From Urechidicola vernalis (GTDB taxonomy: Bacteria; Bacteroidota; Bacteroidia; Flavobacteriales; Flavobacteriaceae): a stretch of DNA of 64,000 nt. Made by a program: the position numbers and the translations under genes. Positions 17,661 through 26,232 of the stretch are shown one piece after another; the first letter of the stretch is position 1, and every line of letters starts with the position of its first letter. The DNA lies in contig NZ_JAVRHV010000001.1 in the NCBI RefSeq assembly GCF_031846385.1, positions 310,001 to 374,000 of the forward strand, given 5' to 3'. The notes under the pieces were generated by a model, which saw nothing but the letters and a program-made list of their open reading frames with translations, was not told the DNA's origin and made no database searches.

Positions 17661-20111
17661 CTATTTATTTCCAATTCTAATAATATCTGCAAACAAGCCA
17701 GAAGCTGTTACCGCTGCTCCAGCACCTGCTCCTTTAATAATTAAAGGTTGCTCACTGTATCGTTCTGTAAAGAATAACACAATGTTATCAGAACCATCTA
17801 AATTATAAAAAGGATGATCAGAAGGAATGTGCTGTAATCCCACTTTTCCTTTTCCATTGTCAAATTCTGCTACATATTTTAAACGGGCACCTTTAACTGC
17901 TGCTGCATCTCTTATAGCATTAAAATGAGCAGATTCTTTTGGTAACGTATCTAAAAAGTCTTGAACAGAATCCGCTGCCAAACTAGAAGCAGGTAAAAAT
18001 GAATCGTTTTTAATATCCTTTAATTCCAAAACATTACCACTTTCTCTCGCTAAAATCAAAATTTTACGCATTACATCAACTCCACTTAAATCAATTCTTG
18101 GATCTGGTTCGGTGTAACCTTGCTTTCCAGCCTCATCAACAATATCTTCAAATTTAGCATCACCTACAAAGTTGTTGAATATAAAGTTTAAACTACCGGA
18201 TAATACGGCTTGAATCTTCGTTACTCTGTCACCAGACATTACCAAGTTTTTCAAGGTGTCTATAATTGGTAATCCTGCACCTACGTTTGTTTCAAAAAGG
18301 AAAGGGGCACTATATTTTTTTGCTAAAAACTTTAAGTTCTGATAATTGTTATAATCCGAAGAACATGCAATTTTGTTACATGCAACAACTGCAATACTAT
18401 TCTTTAAATAATCCGCATAACGCAATGATACAGATTCATTTGCCGTATTATCAACAAAAATTGAGTTTCGATAATTCAATTCGTTTACCTTATTTAAAAA
18501 AGCATCCATATCTAAGACTTCACCAGTATTTACAAGCGTGTCCTTCCAAGAATCTAAATCAATCCCTTCTGGGTTAAAATGCATTTTCTTTGAATTTGCA
18601 ACTGCAATTACTCTTACTTCTAAGTGTTGCTCTTCTGCTAAGAATTTTTGTTGTTGTTGAATTTGTTCTAATAGTTTTCCACCGACATTTCCAACTCCAA
18701 CTACAAACAAATTTAATTGTTTCGTGTCTCCTTCAAAAAATACATTGTGCAAAGTGTTCAATGCTTTTTTAACATCTTTTTGCTCTATTACAGCGGTTAT
18801 ATTTTTTTCGGAAGCACCTTGAGCAATGGCACGAATATTTACATTGTTTCTACCCAATGTAGAGAACATTTTTCCACTAATACCTTGATGCGATTTCATA
18901 TTATCACCAACTAAGGCAATAATAGCTAAACCGTCTTCAATAATTAACGGATCAACAATACCTTGTGCTAAATCATAGGCAAAGGCTTCTTCAAACAATT
19001 CTTTGGCCTCAGTAACATCTTTGCTATCAATTCCCATGCAAAGAAAGTGTTCAGAAGAGGCTTGTGTTACTAATGAAACATTAATTCCCGCGCTTGATAA
19101 TACTTCCAAAATCCTTTTAGTAAACCCAGGAATTCCAATCATACCGGAGCCTTCAATAGTAATTAAAGCGACATTTTCAACATGACTTATTCCTTTTGCC
19201 GGAGCAGCAACGCCATTGGTGTTTTGAGTAATGAATGTTCCTTTTGCTTCTGGTTCAAAAGTATTTTTAATTCTAATTGGAATTTGTTTTTCTAAAACTG
19301 GTTGAATAGTAGGAGAGAAGAGAACTTTAGCGCCAAAATGAGATAATTCCATTGCTTCGTGATATGAAATATGCTCAATCGGTTTTGCATGTTTTACCAA
19401 CTTTGGATTAGCTGTGTACATTCCACTAACATCTGTCCAGATTTCTAATTCTTCTGCTTCTAATGCTTTCGCTAAAATGGATGCTGTAAAATCAGAACCA
19501 CCACGACCTAGCGTAGTCGTTTCTCCATTCAATGTATTCGCAACGAATCCAGGTAATACAGTTATAGCAGTACTGCTTGCATTGAAATAATCTGCAATTT
19601 TCTTCTCAGTAATATTATAATTTACTTTTGCATTTGTAAATGTTGCATCTGTAGTTATTAATTCTTGCGCGTTCTTTCTTGTAGCATCCAAACCTTGACT
19701 CTTCATAGTTTCCGCAATGATGTAAGATGAAAGCAATTCGCCAAATGAAGCTATCTTGTCCTTTGTTTTATTAGAGAATTCATTGATTAAATAAATTCCT
19801 TCTAAAATACTTGCCAATTGACTAAATTGAGATTGAACTTCATCAATAACTTCTTCTTGATGACTGTCTACAATTAATTCCTTTACAGTATTAATATGTC
19901 TAAGTTCTAGAGCATTGAGGTCTTCTAAATAACTTTGATCTTTATTTTCTGCTTTTATTCCTGCTTTTAATAAAATATCAGTGGTACCACCAAGCGCAGA
20001 AACTACGACTGCTACTTTTTCGTTTTGTGCACTGTTCTTGGAGATCGCAATAACTTGTTGTATGCTTTCTGCAGTTGCTACGGAAGTACCTCCAAATTTC
20101 AATATTTTCAT
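17661..20111 (-). CDS. thrA: Bifunctional aspartokinase / homoserine dehydrogenase
   Basis: 816 residues from the ATG at 20111 (an in-frame TTG at 20135 gives 8 extra residues and is not preferred, since KILKFGGTSVA is the classical N-terminus). Residues 1 to about 290 form the aspartokinase with KFGGTSV at 5-11. Residues about 305-455 hold the regulatory ACT domains (ISHVENVALITIEGSGM, LAIIALVGDNM). Residues about 465-816 form homoserine dehydrogenase, starting with VVGVGNVGGKLLEQI and including VLSGSLNFIFN and GYTEPDPRIDLSG. It catalyses steps one and three of threonine and methionine synthesis. Length matches E. coli ThrA (820). Feedback by threonine through the ACT domains is typical for the family. 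A threonine-rich leader peptide lies upstream. Confidence 0.97.
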   Translation of the reverse strand: MKILKFGGTSVATAESIQQVIAISKNSAQNEKVAVVVSALGGTTDILLKAGIKAENKDQSYLEDLNALELRHINTVKELIVDSHQEEVIDEVQSQFSQLASILEGIYLINEFSNKTKDKIASFGELLSSYIIAETMKSQGLDATRKNAQELITTDATFTNAKVNYNITEKKIADYFNASSTAITVLPGFVANTLNGETTTLGRGGSDFTASILAKALEAEELEIWTDVSGMYTANPKLVKHAKPIEHISYHEAMELSHFGAKVLFSPTIQPVLEKQIPIRIKNTFEPEAKGTFITQNTNGVAAPAKGISHVENVALITIEGSGMIGIPGFTKRILEVLSSAGINVSLVTQASSEHFLCMGIDSKDVTEAKELFEEAFAYDLAQGIVDPLIIEDGLAIIALVGDNMKSHQGISGKMFSTLGRNNVNIRAIAQGASEKNITAVIEQKDVKKALNTLHNVFFEGDTKQLNLFVVGVGNVGGKLLEQIQQQQKFLAEEQHLEVRVIAVANSKKMHFNPEGIDLDSWKDTLVNTGEVLDMDAFLNKVNELNYRNSIFVDNTANESVSLRYADYLKNSIAVVACNKIACSSDYNNYQNLKFLAKKYSAPFLFETNVGAGLPIIDTLKNLVMSGDRVTKIQAVLSGSLNFIFNNFVGDAKFEDIVDEAGKQGYTEPDPRIDLSGVDVMRKILILARESGNVLELKDIKNDSFLPASSLAADSVQDFLDTLPKESAHFNAIRDAAAVKGARLKYVAEFDNGKGKVGLQHIPSDHPFYNLDGSDNIVLFFTERYSEQPLIIKGAGAGAAVTASGLFADIIRIGNK

Positions 20112-20441
20112 GATGTTTCTTTTAATGTTTTTCAACGATGATGTTTTGTTGATTGCTTCGTTTTAATCCTTAAAAACGGAAAATCGGTATGCGATGATAT
20201 GTAAATGAATATAACCCTAAAGGGTCATCGTTGTGATAGTTGTCATAGCAATACGCCCCATAGAACGGGTCATAAAAGAAGTTGTATTTGTATTGTTGTT
20301 TGACATCGGCAACAAATGTAGCATAAATTCTAGTAATCTAATAGGAATACAAAATTTTTGTGGAATTGTTAATTTGTTGCTTTCCAATTGTTGATTTAAA
20401 CTAAAAACAAGTGCTAAATTAATAAAACGGAATTGTAAGAA
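20112..20441 (-). promoter_or_regulatory. Threonine operon leader region
   Basis: The 330 bases between the SRPBCC gene and thrA hold no ordinary gene but an upstream leader of the thr operon. It contains a short threonine-rich reading frame ending at 20217. The segment CAACGATGA of the leader RNA (20225-20233) overlaps the threonine codons. It can pair fully with TCATCGTTG at 20133-20141, just before the thrA start, or partly with TCATCG at 20192-20197. A small hairpin ACCCT/AGGGT spans the leader stop codon. No convincing intrinsic terminator with a T run was found, so control may act on translation or by another route. Bases 20325-20441 hold no recognised feature; a promoter there is expected, but no clear TAnnTTTG box was found. 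Confidence 0.6.
20217..20273 (-). CDS. Threonine operon leader peptide (ThrL-like)
   Basis: An 18-residue reading frame, MTRSMGRIAMTTITTMTL, ends in TAG about 105 bases before thrA. Six of its 18 codons are threonine and two are isoleucine, with the dense run MTTITTMT right before the stop. E. coli ThrL has the same kind of run (TTITTTITITT) and senses threonine and isoleucine. Methionine, another product of the aspartate pathway, is also frequent here (four codons). The frame stays open upstream to ATG codons at 20306 and 20324, giving up to 35 residues with three more threonines, so the start is uncertain. It is too short for ordinary gene finders. Confidence 0.65.
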   Translation of the reverse strand: MTRSMGRIAMTTITTMTL

Positions 20442-20900
20442 TTATCCGAACTCCTTAATCATTGCTTTTTCTCTATAATTAAAAATTTCTTGTAGTTTTT
20501 TCTGAATTATAAGATGATTTGCGATTTTGCCTAAAACTCCAAAAGGAGGGGCATAACTAACAATATCCTCCATCAGCACTCCATCTGAATTTTGAATGAT
20601 TTTATGTTGGTGATGCCATAATTTATAAGGGCCAACACGTTGTTCATCTATAAAATAGTCGTTATCTTTTACTTTAGTAATCTCTGTTACCCAAGTTGTT
20701 TTTATTCCAAGAAGTGGAGATACTTTATAACTTATAATCATGCCTTCATACATTTTTTCAGGCAACTCAGATGATGTTATATCAAAGCCCATATAGTCAG
20801 GTGTTATTTTTTTAAGGTTCGCAGGATTTGAAATAAAATTCCAGACGTCTTCTACAGATGCATTAATTTGTTGCGTTCTTATGAATTGATAAAAAGCCAT
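20442..20900 (-). CDS. SRPBCC (START-like fold) family protein
   Basis: 152 residues from the ATG at 20900; an ATG at 20918 would add six residues. The pattern fits the SRPBCC / polyketide cyclase-like helix-grip fold: FIRTQQINASVEDVWNFISNPANLKKITP at the N-terminus, a central TTWVTEITKVKDNDYFIDEQRVGPYKLWHHQH and a final amphipathic helix with LIIQKKLQEIFNYREKAM. Members bind hydrophobic ligands, but this one's ligand is unknown. It has no signal peptide, so it is cytoplasmic. It is on the same strand as lysA, 53 bases after it, and may be cotranscribed. Confidence 0.85.
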   Translation of the reverse strand: MAFYQFIRTQQINASVEDVWNFISNPANLKKITPDYMGFDITSSELPEKMYEGMIISYKVSPLLGIKTTWVTEITKVKDNDYFIDEQRVGPYKLWHHQHKIIQNSDGVLMEDIVSYAPPFGVLGKIANHLIIQKKLQEIFNYREKAMIKEFG

Positions 20901-20953
20901 AGCAAAAAAGTTTACCATAAAGATAAACTTTCTGTGTTATATGCATGTAGAAA

Positions 20954-22162
20954 TTATAAGGTGATTTCTACTTGATTTTTCAATAAATCTTCAAAAGTTT
21001 CTCGCTCTCTAATTAAATAGTCTTTGCCTTTGTAGGTCATAACTTCTGCCGTTCTATAGCGCGAATTATAATTAGAAGACATTGAAAAACTATAAGCGCC
21101 AGCATTGTGAATACGTAAAATATCACCTTCCGATACCTTGTTCATTTTTCTGTTGTGACCAAAGGTGTCATTTTCACAAATATAACCTACAACTGAATAA
21201 ACTTTTTGCTCGCTATCATTACTATTTGTTACATTGGTAATATGATGATAAGCGTCATACATCATCGGTCTTATTAAATGATTAAGACCACTATCTACCC
21301 CAACAAAAACAATGTTTGGAGTTGGCTTAACTACATTTACCTGAGTTAATAGATTTCCTGAAGCACTTACCAAGAATTTTCCAGGTTCGAAGATGAGTGT
21401 TAAATCTTTTCCGTACTCAACACAGAACTGATTAAACCTTTCAGAGATTTGTTCTCCCATACGTTCGATGTTGGTTTCGTTGTCACCTTCTTTATATGGT
21501 ACTTTGAATCCACTTCCGAAGTCAACAAATTCTATATGCTCAAATTCTTTAACAACATCTAATAAAATCTCTGTCGCTTGTACAAAAGCATCAATATTAT
21601 AAATGTCAGAACCCGTATGCATATGAATTCCATTGATAATAGTTCCAGTTTTGGCAATAACCTCTTTTATATTTTTGATTTGATAAATAGAGATTCCAAA
21701 TTTAGAATCTATATGGCCAACAGAAATTTTATGATTCCCACCCGCCATTACGTGTGGATTGATACGTAGACATACTGGAATATCTGGGTATGTATTTCCA
21801 AATCGTTCTAAAATAGAAAGATTATCTAATGTGATTTGTACACCTAAGTCAACGGCTTTTTCAACCTCTTCAAATGATATTCCGCTGGGTGTATAGAAAA
21901 TTTGCTCTGTTGTAAAACCTGCTTTTAAACACAATTGCACCTCTTGAATTGATACGGCATCTACTCCAGATCCTAATGATTTCAATACTTTTAAAATAGC
22001 CAAATTGGTGTTTGCTTTTACGGCGTAGTTGATTCTAAGATTGTCAACAGACGAAAAAGCATTCGCCATACGCTTGTATTGTGCTTCAATAACATTGGCG
22101 TCATAAACATATAAAGGACTGCCGTGTTCTTCGACTAAATTTAAAAGATGTTGTTGTTCCAT
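20954..22162 (-). CDS. lysA: Diaminopimelate decarboxylase
   Basis: PLP-dependent enzyme converting meso-diaminopimelate to lysine, the last step of lysine synthesis. 402 residues from the ATG at 22162. A TTG at 22195 would add 11 residues and is rejected because MEQQHLLNLVEEHGSPLYVYD is the usual N-terminus. PLP lysine K49 lies in NYAVKANTN. Other family landmarks are INPHVMAGGNHKISVG, SKFGIS, GIHMHTGSDI, the glycine-rich VDFGSGFKVPYKEG, the EPGKFLV segment and the active-site CENDTFGHNR near the C-terminus. Though it belongs to the aspartate family like thrA, it stands on its own transcription unit, 147 bases after pepT. Confidence 0.96.
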   Translation of the reverse strand: MEQQHLLNLVEEHGSPLYVYDANVIEAQYKRMANAFSSVDNLRINYAVKANTNLAILKVLKSLGSGVDAVSIQEVQLCLKAGFTTEQIFYTPSGISFEEVEKAVDLGVQITLDNLSILERFGNTYPDIPVCLRINPHVMAGGNHKISVGHIDSKFGISIYQIKNIKEVIAKTGTIINGIHMHTGSDIYNIDAFVQATEILLDVVKEFEHIEFVDFGSGFKVPYKEGDNETNIERMGEQISERFNQFCVEYGKDLTLIFEPGKFLVSASGNLLTQVNVVKPTPNIVFVGVDSGLNHLIRPMMYDAYHHITNVTNSNDSEQKVYSVVGYICENDTFGHNRKMNKVSEGDILRIHNAGAYSFSMSSNYNSRYRTAEVMTYKGKDYLIRERETFEDLLKNQVEITL

Positions 22163-22343
22163 TCCTGTACTAAAATTTAAAGGGCAAATATTCAATTATT
22201 TATGTTGATGGCAAGAGGAATCTTAAAAATTATTCAAATTTATTCAAGTTGTTAATTATTTAACAAAATCAATAATTAAAACTGACTGCAAGTAACAGTG
22301 GAATACTTTTAAATATTTGTCTCGGCCAAAAAATAGTAATTAA

Positions 22344-23576
22344 CTATCGATACTTTTCTGCAGTTAACTCCGCAATTTTAACGATAACATTCATCGCTTT
22401 TACAATAGACTCTGCAGGCACATATTCATAGCGTCCATGAAAATTATGCCCGCCTGCAAAAATATTAGGGCATGGTAATCCCATATAAGATAATTGTGAA
22501 CCATCTGTTCCTCCGCGAATTGCTTTAATCAATGGCTTAATGTCTAGTTCTTTCATTGCTTCTTCTGCAATATTTACAATATGTATAACAGGCTCTACCT
22601 TTTCTCGCATGTTATAATATTGGTCTTTGATTTCTATTTGAACCAATTCTTGACCTAAATGTTTGTTCAAATCTTTAGCAACTTGTTTAAATTGATTCTT
22701 TTTGTTTTCAAACAATTCCATATCATGGTCTCGAATGATGTATTCTAAAGTGGTTTTTTCAACTTCACCTTGCATATCACATAAATGAAAAAAACCTTCG
22801 TAACCTGTTGTCTCCTGTGGTATTTCATTCTGAGGCAAAGCAGCAATGAAATCTTTTGCTATAAGCATTGAATTGATCATTTTGCCCTTGGCATAACCTG
22901 GGTGTACAATTTTTCCGTTTATGGTCACTACAGCGCCAGCAGCATTGAAATTTTCATATTCCAATTCACCAACTTGGCTACCATCCATAGTATACGCCCA
23001 TTCAGCTCCAAATTTGGCGACATCAAATTTATGTGCTCCTTTTCCAACTTCTTCATCAGGAGTGAAACAAATTCTAATTTCTCCATGTCTTATTTCAGGA
23101 TGCTGAATCAAATATTCCATAGCAGAAACAATTTCAGTAACACCTGCTTTGTCATCTGCACCCAAGAGGGTAGTACCATCGGTAGTTATTAAAGTCTGCC
23201 CCTTATATAAAAGTAAGTCCTCAAAATAACTTGGTGATAACACAATGTTTTCTTCAGTATTTAAAATAATATCCATTCCATCATAATTCGGATGGATTTG
23301 TGGCTTTACATTGGTTCCAGTATAATCTGGACTCGTATCTATATGTGCAACAAAACCAATAGTAGGTACTTGATGGTTTACATTACTTGGTAATGTGGCC
23401 ATGATATAACAGTTATCATCTAAGGTTATATCACTTAATCCAATCTGTTTTAATTCATCTACCAGCAAATGTGCTAAATCCCATTGCTTTTCAGTACTAG
23501 GAAATGCTGGATTATTGGGATCAGATTGGGTATCTATTGTTACATAACTGATAAAACGATCTATGATGTGTTGCAT
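22344..23576 (-). CDS. pepT: Peptidase T (tripeptidase)
   Basis: 410-residue M20B aminopeptidase that removes the N-terminal residue of tripeptides in the cytoplasm. Zinc ligands and catalytic residues are in place: H78 and D80 in GFVAHIDTSPD, bridging D141 in LLGADDKAG, the catalytic-ligand pair E175-E176 in FTPDEEVGKGAH, and the late histidine in FAGGHNFHGRYE. Length fits E. coli PepT (408). Expression is probably from its own promoter, since the upstream lipoprotein gene ends 44 bases earlier on the same strand and could also read through. Confidence 0.96.
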   Translation of the reverse strand: MQHIIDRFISYVTIDTQSDPNNPAFPSTEKQWDLAHLLVDELKQIGLSDITLDDNCYIMATLPSNVNHQVPTIGFVAHIDTSPDYTGTNVKPQIHPNYDGMDIILNTEENIVLSPSYFEDLLLYKGQTLITTDGTTLLGADDKAGVTEIVSAMEYLIQHPEIRHGEIRICFTPDEEVGKGAHKFDVAKFGAEWAYTMDGSQVGELEYENFNAAGAVVTINGKIVHPGYAKGKMINSMLIAKDFIAALPQNEIPQETTGYEGFFHLCDMQGEVEKTTLEYIIRDHDMELFENKKNQFKQVAKDLNKHLGQELVQIEIKDQYYNMREKVEPVIHIVNIAEEAMKELDIKPLIKAIRGGTDGSQLSYMGLPCPNIFAGGHNFHGRYEYVPAESIVKAMNVIVKIAELTAEKYR

Positions 23577-23620
23577 TGGAATGATAAATTTTGTTTGTAA
23601 AAGTAGTTATTGCAGGTCTC

Positions 23621-24172
23621 TTAATTGAATTCAATGGAATTAATTATTTCCAACGCTTCACATAAACGCTCGTCAACCATTTTTTCACCGTAAAATTCTA
23701 CTTTAACTTCAATGTATCCAAAAGTTTTATCTTGAATAAAATGCTGAAATTCATGTAAAACGTAGCCGTTTTTAATTCCTTTGGATACTTGCCAATAACT
23801 TGGTTTTTCTTTGAATATTTCCATATTAGATTTAAGAACATTTAAAGAATTTTCCTTATTGATTTCTTTTGAAAATTCTTTATCAATGTTAATAACACTG
23901 TACTTATATGCAATATCTAAAATAAATGATTTTGACAATTCCCTAATCGTGTCTGCGGCAAAAATGGAAGATTGATAATCGTCATAATATCCTTTGTGTT
24001 TCCAAGTTTTAGGAATGTCTATCGAAAATTTATTCTTGAAATCTTTCTTTTCAATTGTACCTTGTAGGCTAGGAATTGTTTTACATGCCAATTCATTCGC
24101 CAACGAAAGACGTTCTGTGCAGCTTGTTGAAAAAACTGAAACCAAAATAATAAGTAAAAGGAAATTTTTCAT
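23621..24172 (-). CDS. Lipoprotein of unknown function
   Basis: 183 residues with a lipoprotein signal peptide ending in FSTSC (lipidated C18). The mature part has a pattern seen in small secreted proteins that handle an FSIDIPKTWKHKGYYD segment, and a YVLHEFQHFIQDK region with two histidines, but no catalytic motif is clear. Two cysteines (CKTIP near the start and RLCEALE near the end) may pair. It lies 5 bases after the YCF48-like gene, so the two are probably one operon. Function unknown. Confidence 0.8.
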   Translation of the reverse strand: MKNFLLLIILVSVFSTSCTERLSLANELACKTIPSLQGTIEKKDFKNKFSIDIPKTWKHKGYYDDYQSSIFAADTIRELSKSFILDIAYKYSVINIDKEFSKEINKENSLNVLKSNMEIFKEKPSYWQVSKGIKNGYVLHEFQHFIQDKTFGYIEVKVEFYGEKMVDERLCEALEIINSIEFN

Positions 24173-24177
24173 TTCTA

Positions 24178-25218
24178 TTACTTCAATTCTAATTTACCAA
24201 TTTTTTCATGCCCAGATAACCAAGCCGTATTTTCATCTACAAATTGAATGGCATAATAACTATCAGAACTTACGTCTTTCCAAGTTTGGCCACCATCATT
24301 AGAAAAAGAAACTCCTGTTTTTCCAACAGCAATGACTTCATTTCCTTTTGTACCAGGTATATATTGTACACAACTTTTATAATTAGGATTTATGCCATCA
24401 GCGACAAGCGTCCATGTTTTACCACCATCTTTTGTTATGGCAACATTTGCCTTGTTCTCTTCTGGTTTGGAATAGTCTCCACCTATAACAATTCCATTAT
24501 TTTCATCATAAAAATCAACGGAATAGATTCCTTGAGGTCCACTGCCTTGTACTATTGGTGTGTCAAAAATACTCCAAGTCTTTCCTAAATCCTCTGATTT
24601 TAGAACTCTTGCTTTTTCACCACCTGTTACTACCCATATCGAATTTTTAAAAAAAGAAATATTAGTATTACTTGCTGCAAAAGAGGCTTCGCCTTCGTTA
24701 ACTTGTGGTAAGTCAGAGCAGTCAATTTTATTCCAATTATTACCTCCGTCTGTGGTCATGATGATAGAAGTACAACCATCAATGGGGTCCCCAATGGCAA
24801 TTCCTACATTGTCATTTACAAAAGTCATAGCGTCATAAAACACTTTTGGATGATTTTCCTTATAGACTAAAGAAGTTGCTCCATTTTCGATTTTATAAAG
24901 TAAAGCAGGATTTGCAACAGAAAGTACAAAAAGGCTTGTTTTTGTTTTTGTAATGCTCCTGAAATGCGGAATTATGGTGTCTTGATATTGTATATTTATG
25001 AATTTCCATGCTGCTCCGCCATCCTCTGTGAACCCTATATCGCCTTTAGAGCCAGCAAAAACAACTTCGTGTTTACTTATGGCATGAATGGCTCGTATGC
25101 TAGTGCTGTCCATTTTAATTTCATTAATAGAAATGTTATTAATTTCACGAGGTGTATATTCTTTTGTACAAGAAATAAGAATTGTGAAACAAATTAATAA
25201 AGTAGTTAGTTTATGCAT
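24178..25218 (-). CDS. YCF48/BNR-repeat beta-propeller lipoprotein
   Basis: 346 residues with a lipobox ILISC (C17). The mature part has at least four Asp-box-like repeats: FTEDGGAAWKF, MTTDGGNNWNKI, ITKDGGKTWTLV and FSNDGGQTWKDV. These are typical of BNR/sialidase-type and YCF48-like beta-propellers. The catalytic residues of true sialidases are not evident, so a scaffold or assembly role is more likely than glycosidase activity. Such proteins are often mislabelled 'oxidoreductase' or 'glycosyl hydrolase'. It is divergent from the patatin gene and followed at 5 bases by another lipoprotein gene. Confidence 0.85.
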   Translation of the reverse strand: MHKLTTLLICFTILISCTKEYTPREINNISINEIKMDSTSIRAIHAISKHEVVFAGSKGDIGFTEDGGAAWKFINIQYQDTIIPHFRSITKTKTSLFVLSVANPALLYKIENGATSLVYKENHPKVFYDAMTFVNDNVGIAIGDPIDGCTSIIMTTDGGNNWNKIDCSDLPQVNEGEASFAASNTNISFFKNSIWVVTGGEKARVLKSEDLGKTWSIFDTPIVQGSGPQGIYSVDFYDENNGIVIGGDYSKPEENKANVAITKDGGKTWTLVADGINPNYKSCVQYIPGTKGNEVIAVGKTGVSFSNDGGQTWKDVSSDSYYAIQFVDENTAWLSGHEKIGKLELK

Positions 25219-25249
25219 AGTTCAAAATTAAGCCACTAATTTAATCGTT

Positions 25250-25257
25250 TAGTTTTG
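25250..25257 (+). promoter_or_regulatory. Candidate -7 box for the patatin gene
   Basis: TAGTTTTG fits TAnnTTTG and lies 51 bases before the patatin ATG in the divergent gap. No TTG at proper -33 spacing was seen, so support is weak. Confidence 0.3.
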
Positions 25258-25308
25258 TTAATGATGAATTTGTTTTATAAATTTAAGATAGAAATATAGC
25301 GTGTATTT

Positions 25309-26232
25309 ATGAAAGAAAAAAAAGCATTGGTTATTTCCGGCGGAGGAAGTAAGGGCGCCTTTGCAGGCGGTGTAGCCCAGTATTTAATCCAGAACGAGAA
25401 AAAGAAATACGATTTGTTTTTAGGAACATCTACAGGTAGCCTGATGGTTATTCATTTGGCCTTAGGAAAATTAGATGAATTAAAAGAAATATATACCAAT
25501 GTTTCTCAGCGCACTATTTTTAGTAATTGTCCTATTACTGTAAAAAAAGTGAATGGAAATACTGTTGTTGGAATTAATCATTTGAATGTTATTTGGAATT
25601 TTTTGCGGGGAAGAAAAACTTTCGGAGAGAGTAAGAACTTACGAAGGTTAATTCGCCAAAAGATTACGGAGAACTATTTTAATGAAGTAAAAACTTCAAC
25701 TAAAGACGCAGTGGTAACGGTTTCTAATATTTCCTCGAACTCAATTGAATATAAATCGGTAGATGATTGCACTTATGACGATTTTAGAGATTGGATTTGG
25801 GCTTCTTGTAATTATGTGCCTTTTATGAGTTTAATGCGTAAAAATGGATGTCATTACGCAGATGGTGGTTTTGGATGTTTAGTTCCGATAAGAGAAGCTA
25901 TTAAAAGAGGAGCGAAAGAAGTTGATGTAATTATTTTAGAAACAGAATTGACTCAAGTGAATAGAATACCTGCTAAAAGCCCTTTTTCTGTTCTAATGAA
26001 TACGCATGATTTTATGATGGATCATGTAGAAAAACATAATATTACCATCGGTAAATTATATGCCAAACAACACGATGTTAAATTGAATTTATATTATACG
26101 CCTACTGTATTAACCACAAACTCATTAGTTTTTGATAAAAAACTAATGAGTTTGTGGTGGTCTCAAGGATTCAAATATGCTAAAAACCAACATAATGAAA
26201 TTATGAATGAGTTAAAGATGGATTTAGAATAA
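25309..26232 (+). CDS. Patatin-like phospholipase
   Basis: 307-residue patatin-fold serine hydrolase. The oxyanion glycine loop is SGGGSKGAFAGG (10-21), the nucleophile elbow is GTSTG with S41, and the catalytic aspartate is D185 in the DGG motif (HYADGGFG). No signal peptide, so it is probably cytoplasmic or membrane-associated and should release fatty acids from lipids. Codons 269-284 (TNSLVFDKKLMSLWW) coincide with a 46-base perfect hairpin in the DNA. The stop codon directly abuts the stop of the convergent S41 peptidase gene, with no terminator between. Confidence 0.93.
   Translation: MKEKKALVISGGGSKGAFAGGVAQYLIQNEKKKYDLFLGTSTGSLMVIHLALGKLDELKEIYTNVSQRTIFSNCPITVKKVNGNTVVGINHLNVIWNFLRGRKTFGESKNLRRLIRQKITENYFNEVKTSTKDAVVTVSNISSNSIEYKSVDDCTYDDFRDWIWASCNYVPFMSLMRKNGCHYADGGFGCLVPIREAIKRGAKEVDVIILETELTQVNRIPAKSPFSVLMNTHDFMMDHVEKHNITIGKLYAKQHDVKLNLYYTPTVLTTNSLVFDKKLMSLWWSQGFKYAKNQHNEIMNELKMDLE
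26113..26158. repeat. 46-base perfect inverted repeat inside the patatin gene
   Basis: Arms of 21 bases (26113-26133 and 26138-26158) are exactly complementary around the loop GATA. The left arm begins ACCACAAACTCATTAG and ends TTTTT. The hairpin is fully inside coding sequence and in frame. It is far longer than expected by chance. Confidence 0.85.

Noticed and set aside
20112..20216. A classical Rho-independent attenuator terminator before thrA
   Set aside because: A short T run exists (near 20172-20177 on the plus strand as A's), but no GC-rich hairpin precedes it.
24178..25218. Calling the YCF48-like protein a sialidase
   Set aside because: Asp-box repeats are present, but the catalytic arginine triad and acid/base residues are not evident.
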